DNA of 64,000 nt from Flammeovirgaceae bacterium 311 (GCA_000597885.1 CP004371.1:2930501-2994500), one strand, 5' to 3'; counted from the first letter of the stretch, positions 34,788 to 43,636 are shown. Numbers and translations: made by a program. Notes: generated by a model not told the origin, from the letters alone.

Positions 34788-35303
34788 AGAGTGGTGGTTT
34801 AATTTGATCAGTTATTTTAGACCAACTTAGCCATAAGATTTCCCCTCTGTATACTGTACTGTATGGGCTTTGTGCATTTTGTGCCATAAAATATTATATT
34901 CCCTTACCATTTATAGTATAACATTCTCCCTTTCCCCTCCATGAGGCCCTTTTACCATCGGTATTATTAAGTTTTCTGTAAAATCAGCCAAAAAAATCGA
35001 TTGCGGAAAGGTAAAAAGTGCGCTGCTACGGCAGGCACTTTGGCAATCATTATGTGTTAAAGGGAGCTGTTACTGCTTATTAGCACTTGGATGTGTTTTC
35101 CAAAAGCAGCCGGATTCATCGGACTTGCTTTCAGGGCAGGAAGGAGGGTAAAGCAGCTATCGGTGCAGTAATTTATTATGGCCGGCAGCTAGTATATCTA
35201 GTAAATACCATGCTATACTGATTTGGTCTTCTTTTGCCGGCTTCCCCAGCAGGTGCAGGGAAGGCAGCAGGCGTACAGGCAGAAAGGCACGAGTTTTCTT
35301 TAT
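34788..35303. other. SusC leader and intergenic region
   Basis: 516 bases without a gene. The leader element (34851-34862) lies close to the SusC start. The remainder carries no clear hairpin or repeat; a weaker partial match to the element (GCTATACTGAT) occurs near 35212-35222. Confidence 0.5.
34851..34862 (-). promoter_or_regulatory. Recurrent PUL leader element, copy 5 (exact)
   Basis: The minus strand reads ACAGTACAGTAT preceded by CCCAT, identical in its 12-base core to copy 3. At 64 bases before SusC it is the copy closest to a start codon. Confidence 0.6.
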
Positions 35304-36515
35304 CTAGAATTTTACTTCTACTGGTGAAGCGATGCGTTTGGCAAAGTTTGCCAGGTACTGATCCCATTCTTGGGGAGTCTTAAATTGCCCGCTTTTATTC
35401 CAGCCAAAGCCTGCCCAGTAGGTAAGCTTATTTTGTTGCGGATTGGCCAGCACCAGCAGGTGGCTCTGGTCTTTGGTTGTAACTTTATGCTCTTTGTATT
35501 CCGCTACTCTGGCAGGATCTATCACAAGCCCCACACCCAGCTCAGAACCATCCATAGGCTCCCAATACCTGAACCATCCTTCGTCCGGATTAGCATTTAT
35601 AGTCCCCTCCTGCTCGTGCAGGGTCAAGCCAACGGCCGCATTAGGCAATGGCTGATCGCTCTCCAGCACTACTTCGTAGCGGCTTAGGTTGCTGCCCAGG
35701 TCCAGGCTAATGCGCTTGGTTTCCCTGATGGTGCGTTCTCCGGCCTGCCAGGGTGCATAGCTTAGCTCAAATATGGTTCTGATTGGGCCGGTGGCAATAG
35801 TTTGATGACTGATAAAGTTTTTTGAAACATACAGCGAATCATTCTCCCATACTCCTATACCGCCAACACCCCTGCTATCGCCTACATGGTAAGGATCATA
35901 GCCTTCGCCGGAATCGATATGATAAGCACCGGGAGATTTAAGATGATTTGCATACCACTTATCGATAATGGGATACTCCACCCTCTTTAGCCAGGCATCC
36001 ATACCGCTGGTAAGGGTGCCGCCCGGCTCACCAGATTCTGTGATCCGCTGCGCTTCCGGACCATAGGTGCGGAAGGCCACCCGGTCGTTCTCCCAGGTAT
36101 AATCATCGATTCTTTCGGGCACAAACCTGGAGTAGGTGCTGATTTCACTGCCGGGCTGCAACGCTTTTCCCCCTGCTCTTCCTTCAATGGTAAACTTTTT
36201 TTCGGCATTTGGTGCCAGGTCTGTCTGAAACAGGATTTCATCTATGCTTCCATCGCCATCCATATCTACCGCCTGGCTAAGCAATACTTCCTCCCCGCCT
36301 TCTTCTTGGATCAGCAGGTTTTCAACACCAAACTTCCCTATCAGCGCCTCTAACTCTTTTGCCGGAATACTGATGGTTTCCCGCTGCCGCTCCTGATCAA
36401 GTGTATTTTTTACAGTGAAATTTTTCTGGTTTTCTTCCTCCTGGCAGGCAAACAGCAGGGGGAGCATTAGGATGATTACAGCAAACCGGTTATTTTCTTT
36501 CAGTAATGTAAACAT
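35304..36515 (-). CDS. DUF4861-family PUL lipoprotein
   Basis: 403 residues from the ATG at 36515, which opens a signal peptide with lipobox 'MLPLLFAC'; the frame continues upstream for 42 residues without signal character. The chain matches DUF4861: 'DMDGDGSIDEILFQTDL' in the N-terminal beta domain, then 'YTWENDRVAFRTYGPEAQ', 'GTLTSGMDAWLKRVEYPIIDKWY', 'YHIDSGEGYDPYHVGDSRG' and 'TYWAGFGWNKSGQF'. The family is frequent in PULs next to uronyl hydrolases; its reaction is not established. The conserved Asp, His and Glu residues suggest an enzyme. It is the last gene of the SGNH-GH88-DUF4861 operon. Confidence 0.82.
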   Translation of the reverse strand: MFTLLKENNRFAVIILMLPLLFACQEEENQKNFTVKNTLDQERQRETISIPAKELEALIGKFGVENLLIQEEGGEEVLLSQAVDMDGDGSIDEILFQTDLAPNAEKKFTIEGRAGGKALQPGSEISTYSRFVPERIDDYTWENDRVAFRTYGPEAQRITESGEPGGTLTSGMDAWLKRVEYPIIDKWYANHLKSPGAYHIDSGEGYDPYHVGDSRGVGGIGVWENDSLYVSKNFISHQTIATGPIRTIFELSYAPWQAGERTIRETKRISLDLGSNLSRYEVVLESDQPLPNAAVGLTLHEQEGTINANPDEGWFRYWEPMDGSELGVGLVIDPARVAEYKEHKVTTKDQSHLLVLANPQQNKLTYWAGFGWNKSGQFKTPQEWDQYLANFAKRIASPVEVKF

Positions 36516-36794
36516 AAACCTAAGGTAAAAGGCAGGTGGTAAAATTATTCTCTCTTTGCAGAAAGGCATAAGGCCCGCTAAGAAAGGGAAAATAACAAGC
36601 ACCCCTTTAGAAAACAAACCAGTTTCTGAACAATTTGGCAAACTCCGGCTAAGCTTGTGCCCTGTAGTATCCTGACTCCTATAGGGAGTGTGTATAAAGG
36701 AATGAGGATGTTAAGCTATTTTAAAAAAACGGACTGATAACTCGCAGGATCAATCCGGTTAAACCAGATTTTATATTTTCTTAGGCTTCCTGCC

Positions 36795-37985
36795 CTAAAG
36801 GCTTGTTTGCTCCTTTTTCTCCCTGTAGCGAAGCATTGCTTCCAGGTAATAGTAATCGGCATAGTTCAGGGGCTTATCCACTTCGGAATTTACAGGTTTG
36901 TAGCCCGTGCTGTGTTTTAAGATAAAGCCCTGATTAGAGCCGGGCGTGGCCAGATAGGCGGGAGAAGAAAGGCTCTTCAGCATAGCTTCGGCAGCCTGCA
37001 GGTACTCCTCCCGATGGGTGTTGGTATAATCACTTAGCTCCAGCAGAGCAGATGCTACCAACGCAGCAGCAGAGGCATCGCGTGGTTCATCGGGAATACC
37101 GGGGGCATCAAAATCCCAGTAAGGCACTTTATCCTCCGGCAGGTTAGGGTGGTTCAGATAATAAAGTGCGATTGCCTCTGCCTGCTCCAGAAAACGCGGA
37201 TCTCTTGTTTCCCTGAAACAAAATTTATATCCATACAAACCCCAGGCTTGGCCTCTTGCCCAGGCAGATTCATCCGCATGGCCCTGAAAGGTCTCCTGCT
37301 TACGCACAGCTCCGCTGATGGTATCATAATCAACCACATGGAAAGAGCTGAAATCGTTGCGAAAATGATTGTTCATGGTGGTAAGCGCGTGGTTATACGC
37401 AATGTCATAAAAAGACTGATCACCACTTTCCCTTGCCGCCCAGAAGAGCAGTTCCAGGTTCATCATATTATCAATGATTACAGGGAAGCTCCAGCGGTTT
37501 CTGGCCCAGTCCCAGGAGCGGATTGCTTTTACCCGCGGATTATAGCGTGAAGCAAGCGAACGGGCTCCCTCCAGCAATATGGCACGATATTCCTGATCGC
37601 CGGTAAGGCGGTAGCCGTTCCCAAAGCTGCAGTAGAGCATAAAACCAATGTCATGGGTACCCCGGTTATGCTGCTGCTCTGCCAGGCCTGCAGACCATCT
37701 TCTTGCCTGATCTTCCCATTTCGGATCTCTGGTGTACTCGTACATATACCATAAAGAACCAGGAAAAAACCCACTGGTCCAGTCAGAGGCCTCTACCAGG
37801 TGCAGGCTGCCGTCGGGGTTAACAGAGCGTGGGTAGCTGAGGGTGTCATCCAGCATCTGTACAGCATATGCCAGCTGCTCCCTGGCCTGGTTCAGGCTGT
37901 TGGTCACCCAGTCATCCTGCTGCGGTTTGGATTGGCAGGCACTAAAAATAATGAGCACAAGTATAGATAGAGAATACTGCTTCAT
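36795..37985 (-). CDS. GH88-family unsaturated uronyl hydrolase lipoprotein
   Basis: 396 residues from the ATG at 37985, which opens the lipoprotein signal 'SILVLIIFSAC'; 18 upstream in-frame residues are a less likely start. The (alpha/alpha)6 barrel carries 'GTHDIGFML' with D112 and 'VIIDNMMNLELLFW' with D172, matching in spacing the two essential Asp residues of Bacillus unsaturated glucuronyl hydrolase. It also has 'QGHADESAWARGQAWGLYGY' and 'PRDASAAA'. The enzyme hydrates the 4,5-double bond of unsaturated uronic acids at chain ends, releasing them. This implies that the substrate contains hexuronate and is first cut by a polysaccharide lyase, yet none is recognised in this window. Confidence 0.9.
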   Translation of the reverse strand: MKQYSLSILVLIIFSACQSKPQQDDWVTNSLNQAREQLAYAVQMLDDTLSYPRSVNPDGSLHLVEASDWTSGFFPGSLWYMYEYTRDPKWEDQARRWSAGLAEQQHNRGTHDIGFMLYCSFGNGYRLTGDQEYRAILLEGARSLASRYNPRVKAIRSWDWARNRWSFPVIIDNMMNLELLFWAARESGDQSFYDIAYNHALTTMNNHFRNDFSSFHVVDYDTISGAVRKQETFQGHADESAWARGQAWGLYGYKFCFRETRDPRFLEQAEAIALYYLNHPNLPEDKVPYWDFDAPGIPDEPRDASAAALVASALLELSDYTNTHREEYLQAAEAMLKSLSSPAYLATPGSNQGFILKHSTGYKPVNSEVDKPLNYADYYYLEAMLRYREKKEQTSL

Positions 37986-38078
37986 AAGGTAACTAAGCAT
38001 CAGTAAGCAAAATATGTAAAGCAGGCAAAGCCTGAGCAATTGGAGAAATTGCCTGTCAGAAGTGTGGCAGAAAACAGT

Positions 38079-38774
38079 TTAATCCTTGCGGGCAGTATCC
38101 ATGTAGGGCTCCAGCACGGTTTTCCAGATAGCATAGCCTTCTGAATTCATGTGCAAATTATCTTTCAGGAAAATATTGTCATACACTACCCCGTTTTCAT
38201 CCAGCATGGCCGTCCATACATCGGCATACATGGTGTTTTTTGTTTTATCAGCGTAGGCTTTCAGCTCCCTGTTCAGCGCCTCATATTTATCTTTCATGGC
38301 CCAGCGTGCTACACTTGGTTTCGGAGAAATAAAAACCACCGGCACTCCCGGAAGGGCTTTGGCAATTTCCTCACGCAGCTGAATGGCCTTCTTTAATATT
38401 TCTTTTGCATCTTCTCCTGAAGCCACGTCATTATCACCCTCGTAAATAAAGATTTTTGAAGGTTTATAGGGGTAGATCACCCTGGGGGCATAATGGAGCA
38501 GGTCGGTAAAGTTTGACCCTCCAAAGCCTCTGTTCAGCACCTGATGCTCCGGAAAATGGTTTGCCAGATCTTTGTACATCACAATGGAAGAGCTTCCTGT
38601 AAACAAAATCGCCCCTTTCTCCGGAGGGTTGGCCTGATCCTGCTTTTCAAAATTTCGGATAGTTTCCTCCCAGCGCAGCGGACCTTTTTTCTCCTGTGCA
38701 AATAAGGAGACAGAGGTGCCAAGCATCAGAAAGATGCCAAGGAAGATGCATAAGAGGGTTCTGTTATACTTCAT
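38079..38774 (-). CDS. SGNH/GDSL-family esterase, secreted
   Basis: 231 residues with signal peptide ending 'SVSLFAQ'. The SGNH blocks are present in order: block I 'ILFTGSSSIVMY' (catalytic Ser), block II 'LNRGFGGSNFTDL' (Gly), block III 'IYEGDNDVA' (Asn) and block V 'FLKDNLHMNSEGY' (Asp and His). Proteins of this size are common in PULs as acetyl or other acyl esterases. It is the first gene of the operon with GH88 and DUF4861. A diverged copy of the PUL leader element lies about 250 bases upstream. Confidence 0.88.
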   Translation of the reverse strand: MKYNRTLLCIFLGIFLMLGTSVSLFAQEKKGPLRWEETIRNFEKQDQANPPEKGAILFTGSSSIVMYKDLANHFPEHQVLNRGFGGSNFTDLLHYAPRVIYPYKPSKIFIYEGDNDVASGEDAKEILKKAIQLREEIAKALPGVPVVFISPKPSVARWAMKDKYEALNRELKAYADKTKNTMYADVWTAMLDENGVVYDNIFLKDNLHMNSEGYAIWKTVLEPYMDTARKD

Positions 38775-39168
38775 ACAGAAAATAAATAGTTTATTGATGA
38801 TTCTGCTTAACGTGCCACTGCCAGTCGCACTGCTTAGAATCTTACTTATTACTTATTCTTATATCAGCCTTATTAAGGGCAGCTGTATCCAACAGAATTT
38901 GCTGCTCAAATAAAGGAGAACAGGAAAAAAACAGAATATACAAAAACCATTATTAGTACGCCGGCATTTTGCTATTCTTTCAGGTACTACTCAAAAATAA
39001 TCAAAGTTAGCATGGCTGGCATCCTGCACTGTACCGTATAGCATCCATAACAGCTAAAACCTGTTCCGGACAGGCATCAGCCAGTATCACCAGGCAGAAA
39101 CACATCACCTTTTACCCCTTTAGCTAAATTAACCTGTCCGGATTCCGGTTGCTTTCGTAGGAAAAGGT
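38775..39168. other. Divergent region at the right border of the PUL
   Basis: 394 bases separating the last PUL operon (leftward) from the rightward alpha/beta-hydrolase gene. It holds the most diverged leader element (39026-39037). No hairpin terminator or repeat stands out. This is where PUL-type content stops. Confidence 0.5.
39026..39037 (-). promoter_or_regulatory. Recurrent PUL leader element, copy 6 (diverged)
   Basis: The minus strand reads ACGGTACAGTGC, 9 of 12 matches, about 250 bases before the SGNH esterase gene. On its own it would not be convincing; position and orientation agree with the other copies. Confidence 0.35.
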
Positions 39169-40017
39169 ATGGATATAGAAGCGCAGTATTATCAGGTAAA
39201 TGGTATTCGTTTGCATGTAATAGAGGCTGGCAGGCAGGATGGCGAGATCCTGCTCTTTCTGCATGGTTTTCCCGAATACTGGTGGGGCTGGCGCCACCAG
39301 ATCTCTTACTTTGCCCAGCTGGGTTACCGGGTTGTGGCACCCGCCCAGCGGGGCTACCATCTTAGCAGCAAACCAGCGCAAACGAAGGCTTATGGCATGA
39401 AGCACCTCACCGATGATGTTGCTGCACTGATCAGGCAGCTGCCAAAGCAAAAGGTAAATCTGGTAGGGCACGACTGGGGCGGTGCCGTAGCCTGGGCAAT
39501 GGCACTACGCTACCCGGAGCTGCTGCATAAACTGATTGTACTGAACCTGCCCCACCCGCAGGTAATGCGCCGTTCTTTTGTGAAATGGCCTAAACAGCTG
39601 CTCAAAAGTTGGTACATAGGTTTTTTTCAGCTCCCGTTGCTGCCCGAAAAACTGCTTAGTCGGCATAATTTTAAACTGCTGACCAAAACCATGATGGCCT
39701 CATCTAAAGAAGGTACTTTCAGCCAGGAAGATATGCTCCGCTATAAACAAGCCTGGCAACAGCCGGGAGCCCTGAAAGCCATGATCAACTGGTACCGCGC
39801 TGCCCTTTCCGGCACCCTGAAACTGAACCACCTTGTTACTACTCCCACCCTGCTCATCTGGGGCAAACAAGATCAGTTCCTAAGCCATGAAATGGCGCCT
39901 GCCAGCATTGAGAAGTGCGAAAAGGGCCGGCTGGAAATGATTCCGGATGCCACCCACTGGGTACAGCACGAAAAGTCAGAACTGGTCAATAAACTGATAC
40001 TGGAATTTATCAGCTGA
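39169..40017 (+). CDS. Alpha/beta-hydrolase, epoxide-hydrolase-like
   Basis: 282 residues without a signal peptide, so cytoplasmic. It has 'LLFLHGFPEYWWGWRHQ' (oxyanion HGFP motif typical of epoxide hydrolases and haloalkane dehalogenases), 'VVAPAQRGYHLSS', the nucleophile elbow 'LVGHDWGGAVAW' with D102, 'LLIWGKQDQFL' with the acid, and 'DATHWVQHE' with the catalytic His. An Asp nucleophile points to epoxide hydrolase or dehalogenase chemistry rather than a Ser esterase. It stands alone, divergent from the PUL. Its stop is followed by a convergent small membrane-protein gene 29 bases away. Confidence 0.82.
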   Translation: MDIEAQYYQVNGIRLHVIEAGRQDGEILLFLHGFPEYWWGWRHQISYFAQLGYRVVAPAQRGYHLSSKPAQTKAYGMKHLTDDVAALIRQLPKQKVNLVGHDWGGAVAWAMALRYPELLHKLIVLNLPHPQVMRRSFVKWPKQLLKSWYIGFFQLPLLPEKLLSRHNFKLLTKTMMASSKEGTFSQEDMLRYKQAWQQPGALKAMINWYRAALSGTLKLNHLVTTPTLLIWGKQDQFLSHEMAPASIEKCEKGRLEMIPDATHWVQHEKSELVNKLILEFIS

Positions 40018-40046
40018 TTTCAACAGGTGTAACCTAAGGTGGCAGA

Positions 40047-40379
40047 TCATCTTCCTCCCATGTCTTTCCGCCTGCAGGCCATTTTTACAAAGTGATAGAC
40101 CACAATATTTGCCCCGGCCACCACAAAGCCTAACAGTGGTCCATATCTGCCCGGAATCAAATCGGCTATGATCAGCCCGCCTCCCATGCCTGCTGCTATC
40201 AGAGCCACAATTACCCAAAAGTCGCTGTTGGCCAGATTAGGATCCATGCCCTGCTCTATCAGAGCCATGCGCTCCCGGTTACGGGTGGTGAAGTAGAGGT
40301 AAAAAATTCCGAAAATGGTGGCCAGTACCAGCACTACCAGCAGAAAGAAAAGCGTGGAGCTAAAAAATGAGTTTTCCAT
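40047..40379 (-). CDS. DUF6249-like small membrane protein
   Basis: 110 residues from the ATG at 40379, which starts directly before the first hydrophobic helix ('FFLLVVLVLATIFGIFYLYF'). The motif 'RNRERMALIEQGMDP' that follows is typical of the DUF6249 group. Two more hydrophobic segments ('FWVIVALIAAGMGGGLII', 'LLGFVVAGANIVVYHFV') give about three helices. Such proteins are often found beside ECF sigma factor genes, as here (divergent, 122 bases away). The function is unknown. Confidence 0.72.
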   Translation of the reverse strand: MENSFFSSTLFFLLVVLVLATIFGIFYLYFTTRNRERMALIEQGMDPNLANSDFWVIVALIAAGMGGGLIIADLIPGRYGPLLGFVVAGANIVVYHFVKMACRRKDMGGR

Positions 40380-40501
40380 AGTCTTGGGGTTTAATGGTGT
40401 TCGTCTAAATGCTTTGACAGGCAGAAGCATGCAGGTGGTTACAATATAATTCCTTATTTTTTGTTGTAACCGGTTTTACCCTGGCCTTGTCAAAAGCAGT
40501 A

Positions 40502-41077
40502 ATGGGCACCACAGATATTACTATTCAGATCCAAAAGGTACTTGCAGGCGATGTTGCTGCTTACAGCAACATTGTGAGCCTGTATCGGGATCTGGCCCAC
40601 ACCCTTGCCTACAACATACTGCTCAACCACGAAGACGCAGAAGAAGCAGTACAGGATGCTTTTGTTAAGGCTTACCTGAAGCTCAGTACCTTTAAGGGGG
40701 AGGCTAAGTTCTCCACCTGGCTCTACCGCATTGTGTTTACCACGGCCATCAATAAAAGCAAAAAGAAAAAGCTCCCCCTCATCAGCCTGGAAGATCAGCT
40801 GAACGATGAGGAGCTTTCGCCGCAGCTAAACAGCCAGCTGGCTGCCTATGCGCTGGCAGAGCAACAGAAATTTATTCAGCAGGCCATGGTGGCACTCAAG
40901 GAAGATGAGCGTGTGTGCATTACCCTGTTTTACCTCCAGGAGTTTTCGGTAAGCGAGGTGGAGGAGCTAACCCAGTACACAGCCTCCAACATAAAAGTAC
41001 TGTTGCACCGGGGCCGGAAAAAGCTGCTCGTAAGCCTGCAGCAAATCCTGAAAAATGATATACACTCCTTAATCTGA
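40502..41077 (+). CDS. ECF-type RNA polymerase sigma factor
   Basis: 191 residues from the ATG at 40502 (a TTG five codons earlier is possible but not needed). Region 2 (~20-85) has 'AHTLAYNILLNHEDAEEAVQDAFVKAY' and 'STWLYRIVFTTAINKSKKK', which melts and binds the -10 element. Region 4 (~125-180) has 'LKEDERVCITLFYLQEFSVSEVEELT' and 'ASNIKVLLHRGRKKL', the -35-binding helix-turn-helix. It belongs to the sigma-E-like ECF group. The next gene, 6 bases downstream, encodes a small membrane protein that may be its anti-sigma partner. Its target promoters are unknown. Confidence 0.93.
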   Translation: MGTTDITIQIQKVLAGDVAAYSNIVSLYRDLAHTLAYNILLNHEDAEEAVQDAFVKAYLKLSTFKGEAKFSTWLYRIVFTTAINKSKKKKLPLISLEDQLNDEELSPQLNSQLAAYALAEQQKFIQQAMVALKEDERVCITLFYLQEFSVSEVEELTQYTASNIKVLLHRGRKKLLVSLQQILKNDIHSLI

Positions 41078-41083
41078 TCCTTT

Positions 41084-41458
41084 ATGCAGGAAGATAAACA
41101 CTTAAAAGAGATATTGACCAGAGGCGGTACCATAGCGGCATCGCCAGCGCTTGATGAAGCCATCATGAAGCGGGTACAGAAAATTGCTGCAGCCAGAAAA
41201 AAGGCCAGGCATCCGCTCCTGAACATCCGGCTGATGGCCGGGCTGGTGCTATCCTACACCCTGGTATCCCTGCTGGTACTGCTGATCAGCTATATGCTCG
41301 ACCAGGGTTTTACCTTTACCACCAGAGCCATACCACAGCTTTTTGCCCTGGATGCAGGTAGGGCTGGCACACTGGTATTTTCCCTGCTGGCTTTTTGGGT
41401 GCTGATGTTTTTTAACCTTTGGCTGAAAAAATATTTTAAGAAATTCCAGCAAAAATAA
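41084..41458 (+). CDS. Small two-helix membrane protein, candidate anti-sigma factor
   Basis: 124 residues. A short cytoplasmic N-terminus ('MQEDKHLKEILTRGG...SPALDEAIMKRVQKI') is followed by two membrane helices ('LMAGLVLSYTLVSLLVLLIS' and 'LVFSLLAFWVLMFFNLWL') and a basic tail. It is coupled to the ECF sigma gene by a 6-base gap. The arrangement fits an ECF sigma/anti-sigma pair, but the N-terminus lacks the HxxxCxxC zinc motif of the classical anti-sigma domain, so the role is an inference from position. Confidence 0.65.
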   Translation: MQEDKHLKEILTRGGTIAASPALDEAIMKRVQKIAAARKKARHPLLNIRLMAGLVLSYTLVSLLVLLISYMLDQGFTFTTRAIPQLFALDAGRAGTLVFSLLAFWVLMFFNLWLKKYFKKFQQK

Positions 41459-41616
41459 GCCCTGGTCCTAATTTGCTGCGCCAGATCGCTCCCTGCCACT
41501 TCAATATAATATTGAAATCTTTAAAGCTTTAATGCAAGGGGTTGGTGCAGAAAGCAGGATACCTTATCTTCGTAATCTATAATTCTGTTTGTACTATCGC
41601 TAAGGCCGATTTTGTG

Positions 41617-42702
41617 ATGAAGGTGATTACTGCTGCGCGAACGTATTGTTTACTGTTCTTCATGCTATGTGCATGTACGACCCTCTATGCTCAAAACGAG
41701 CCCAAGAAAGTAGTGGCCGAAAATGGCGATGGTATTTATGTACTGCTGCGTAAAAACGGGCTTGACCCCAGCAAATACTTTCAGGCTTTCCTGGATCTGA
41801 ATGCTGCCAACATTGGCAAAGACAACAGCCTCTACATTGGCAGAACTTACGTCCTGCCCACTGCAGCCCCTGCCAGCCCGGAAACGCTGCTGGCTTCTAC
41901 CGCAGCAGAGGCAAAACCTGCCCCTGCAGAAAAACCGGCAGCCGCAACCGCTAAAGCAGAACTGGGCGTGTTGGATGTGCCCCTTTTTGGCAAAAAGTAC
42001 AGCCGCGTAGAAGTTAAGGACCTGCAGCTAAAGGGAGCTGTTTATTACCTGATAGCAGGGCATGGCGGCCCCGACCCCGGGGCTATTGGCAAGTACGGAT
42101 CCTATGATCTTGCCGAAGATGAGTATGCTTATGATGTAACCATCCGGCTTGCCCGCCGCCTGATGGAACACGGCGCTATCGTGTACATGATTATTCAGGA
42201 CGGAGACGATGGCATACGCGATGATAGTGTACTACCCATGGACCGTGACGAATCTTGCTACCCGAACGAACCCATCCCCTACAGCCAGAAAGAACGTTTA
42301 CGGCAGCGCACAAATGCCGTAAATGCGCTGTACCTAAAGCACAGGGGTGCTTACCAGCGTATGCTGTCTATCCATGTAGACAGCCGCAGCAAGGGCCAGA
42401 ATATTGATGTATTCTTTTATCATCATGAAAACAGCCCCCAGGGCAAGCGCCTTGCCGAAACTGTTCTGCAGACATTTACTGCTAAATACAACCAGCACCA
42501 GCCTAACCGAAATTACCACGGCAGCGTCTCTACCCGCAGTAGCCTTTATGTGATCAAATACAGCCATCCACCGGCTGTATTCATAGAGTTGGGCAACATC
42601 AAAAATGATCTGGACCAGCGCCGTTTTGTGCTGTTCGAAAACAGGTGGGCCCTGGCAAACTGGATTGCAGATGGCATGATAAGCGATTACAAAGCCCGCT
42701 AG
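41617..42702 (+). CDS. N-acetylmuramoyl-L-alanine amidase (Amidase_3) with N-terminal LysM-like segment
   Basis: 361 residues from the ATG at 41617, which opens the signal peptide 'LLFFMLCACTTLYAQ'. A LysM-like region (~30-80: 'NGDGIYVLLRKNGLDP...LYIGRTYVLP') is followed by an Ala/Pro-rich linker and the Zn-dependent amidase domain (~140-355). Zinc ligands are visible as His in 'IAGHGGPDPGAIG', Glu in 'DLAEDEYAYD' and His in 'LSIHVDSR'; the catalytic Glu is in 'VFIELGNIKND'. It cleaves the amide between MurNAc and the stem peptide during septum splitting or cell-wall turnover. An HD-type hydrolase gene follows after 7 bases. Confidence 0.88.
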   Translation: MKVITAARTYCLLFFMLCACTTLYAQNEPKKVVAENGDGIYVLLRKNGLDPSKYFQAFLDLNAANIGKDNSLYIGRTYVLPTAAPASPETLLASTAAEAKPAPAEKPAAATAKAELGVLDVPLFGKKYSRVEVKDLQLKGAVYYLIAGHGGPDPGAIGKYGSYDLAEDEYAYDVTIRLARRLMEHGAIVYMIIQDGDDGIRDDSVLPMDRDESCYPNEPIPYSQKERLRQRTNAVNALYLKHRGAYQRMLSIHVDSRSKGQNIDVFFYHHENSPQGKRLAETVLQTFTAKYNQHQPNRNYHGSVSTRSSLYVIKYSHPPAVFIELGNIKNDLDQRRFVLFENRWALANWIADGMISDYKAR

Positions 42703-42709
42703 CAGCAAA

Positions 42710-43345
42710 TTGATGGATGCTAAAATACTGAAAGAAGCATGGCTGGTGTTAAACAGGCGCTACACCAATGATATAACTCTTTCAGAACAGCTATGGCAGG
42801 AGCTGGAAACAGCCTATACGGCCAAAGGACGCTACTACCATACGCTGCAGCACATTAACGAAATGTTGCTCCTTGTTGCCACCCATAGCACCTCCCTGCA
42901 GGATACTGATTCTTTAAGCTTTGCCATTTTCTACCACGATATTATCTATAGCCCCCTAAGCAAGGATAATGAAGAAAAAAGTGCGGCTCTGGCAGTAAAA
43001 CGACTGCAGCGGTTAGGCCTCCCTGCTCAACAGCAGGCACATATCCGGCAGATGATCCTGGCTACCAAAGCCCATGTCTCATCATCAGACCCGGACACCA
43101 ACCTGCTGCTGGACTTTGATTTATCGATCCTGGCCAGTGCATGGGACCATTATCTTACCTACACCCGGCAAATTCGGAAAGAATATAGCATAGTGCCTTA
43201 CCTCCTCTACAAAAAGGGCCGAAAAAAAGTATTGCAGCATTTTTTAGCAATGCCCCGCATTTACAAGACACAGCAGTTTTATGAACAATATGAGGAGGTC
43301 GCAAAGCAAAATATGGAATGGGAGCTTCAGCAACTGCTTGCCTGA
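42710..43345 (+). CDS. HD-domain-like metal-dependent hydrolase (COG4339 type)
   Basis: 211 residues, cytoplasmic. It shows 'GRYYHTLQHINEML', the HD pair in 'FAIFYHDIIYSP' and 'NEEKSAALAVKRLQRLGLP', then 'LLLDFDLSILAS' and 'EYSIVPYLLYKKGRKKVLQHFL'. This is the predicted HD-superfamily hydrolase family common in many bacteria; the substrate is not known. It starts 7 bases after the amidase stop and is probably co-transcribed. Confidence 0.8.
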   Translation: MMDAKILKEAWLVLNRRYTNDITLSEQLWQELETAYTAKGRYYHTLQHINEMLLLVATHSTSLQDTDSLSFAIFYHDIIYSPLSKDNEEKSAALAVKRLQRLGLPAQQQAHIRQMILATKAHVSSSDPDTNLLLDFDLSILASAWDHYLTYTRQIRKEYSIVPYLLYKKGRKKVLQHFLAMPRIYKTQQFYEQYEEVAKQNMEWELQQLLA

Positions 43346-43636
43346 TCCCATACTTTTAATGAAAAATATTAAAAGGTTATAATATATACTTCAACTGCCC
43401 ATAAAATGCCAGGGTAGCACTAAGCCAATGGCAAAAGCTGCCGAACATAATGCCGCCGCTCAAAAGACTTTTTCTTCCGAAAATCATTTTTATTTGCCAC
43501 CAATAATATGCCTGCTTCATGCATTAGCAAAATGGTTCCACTGGCACAGATGTTGCTCCAGTTTATGCAACGGGCTAAGTTAGTTAAAGTACCCTTTAGC
43601 TTACAGTCTGCCCCTATTCCTAAACCTTTTTTACCC

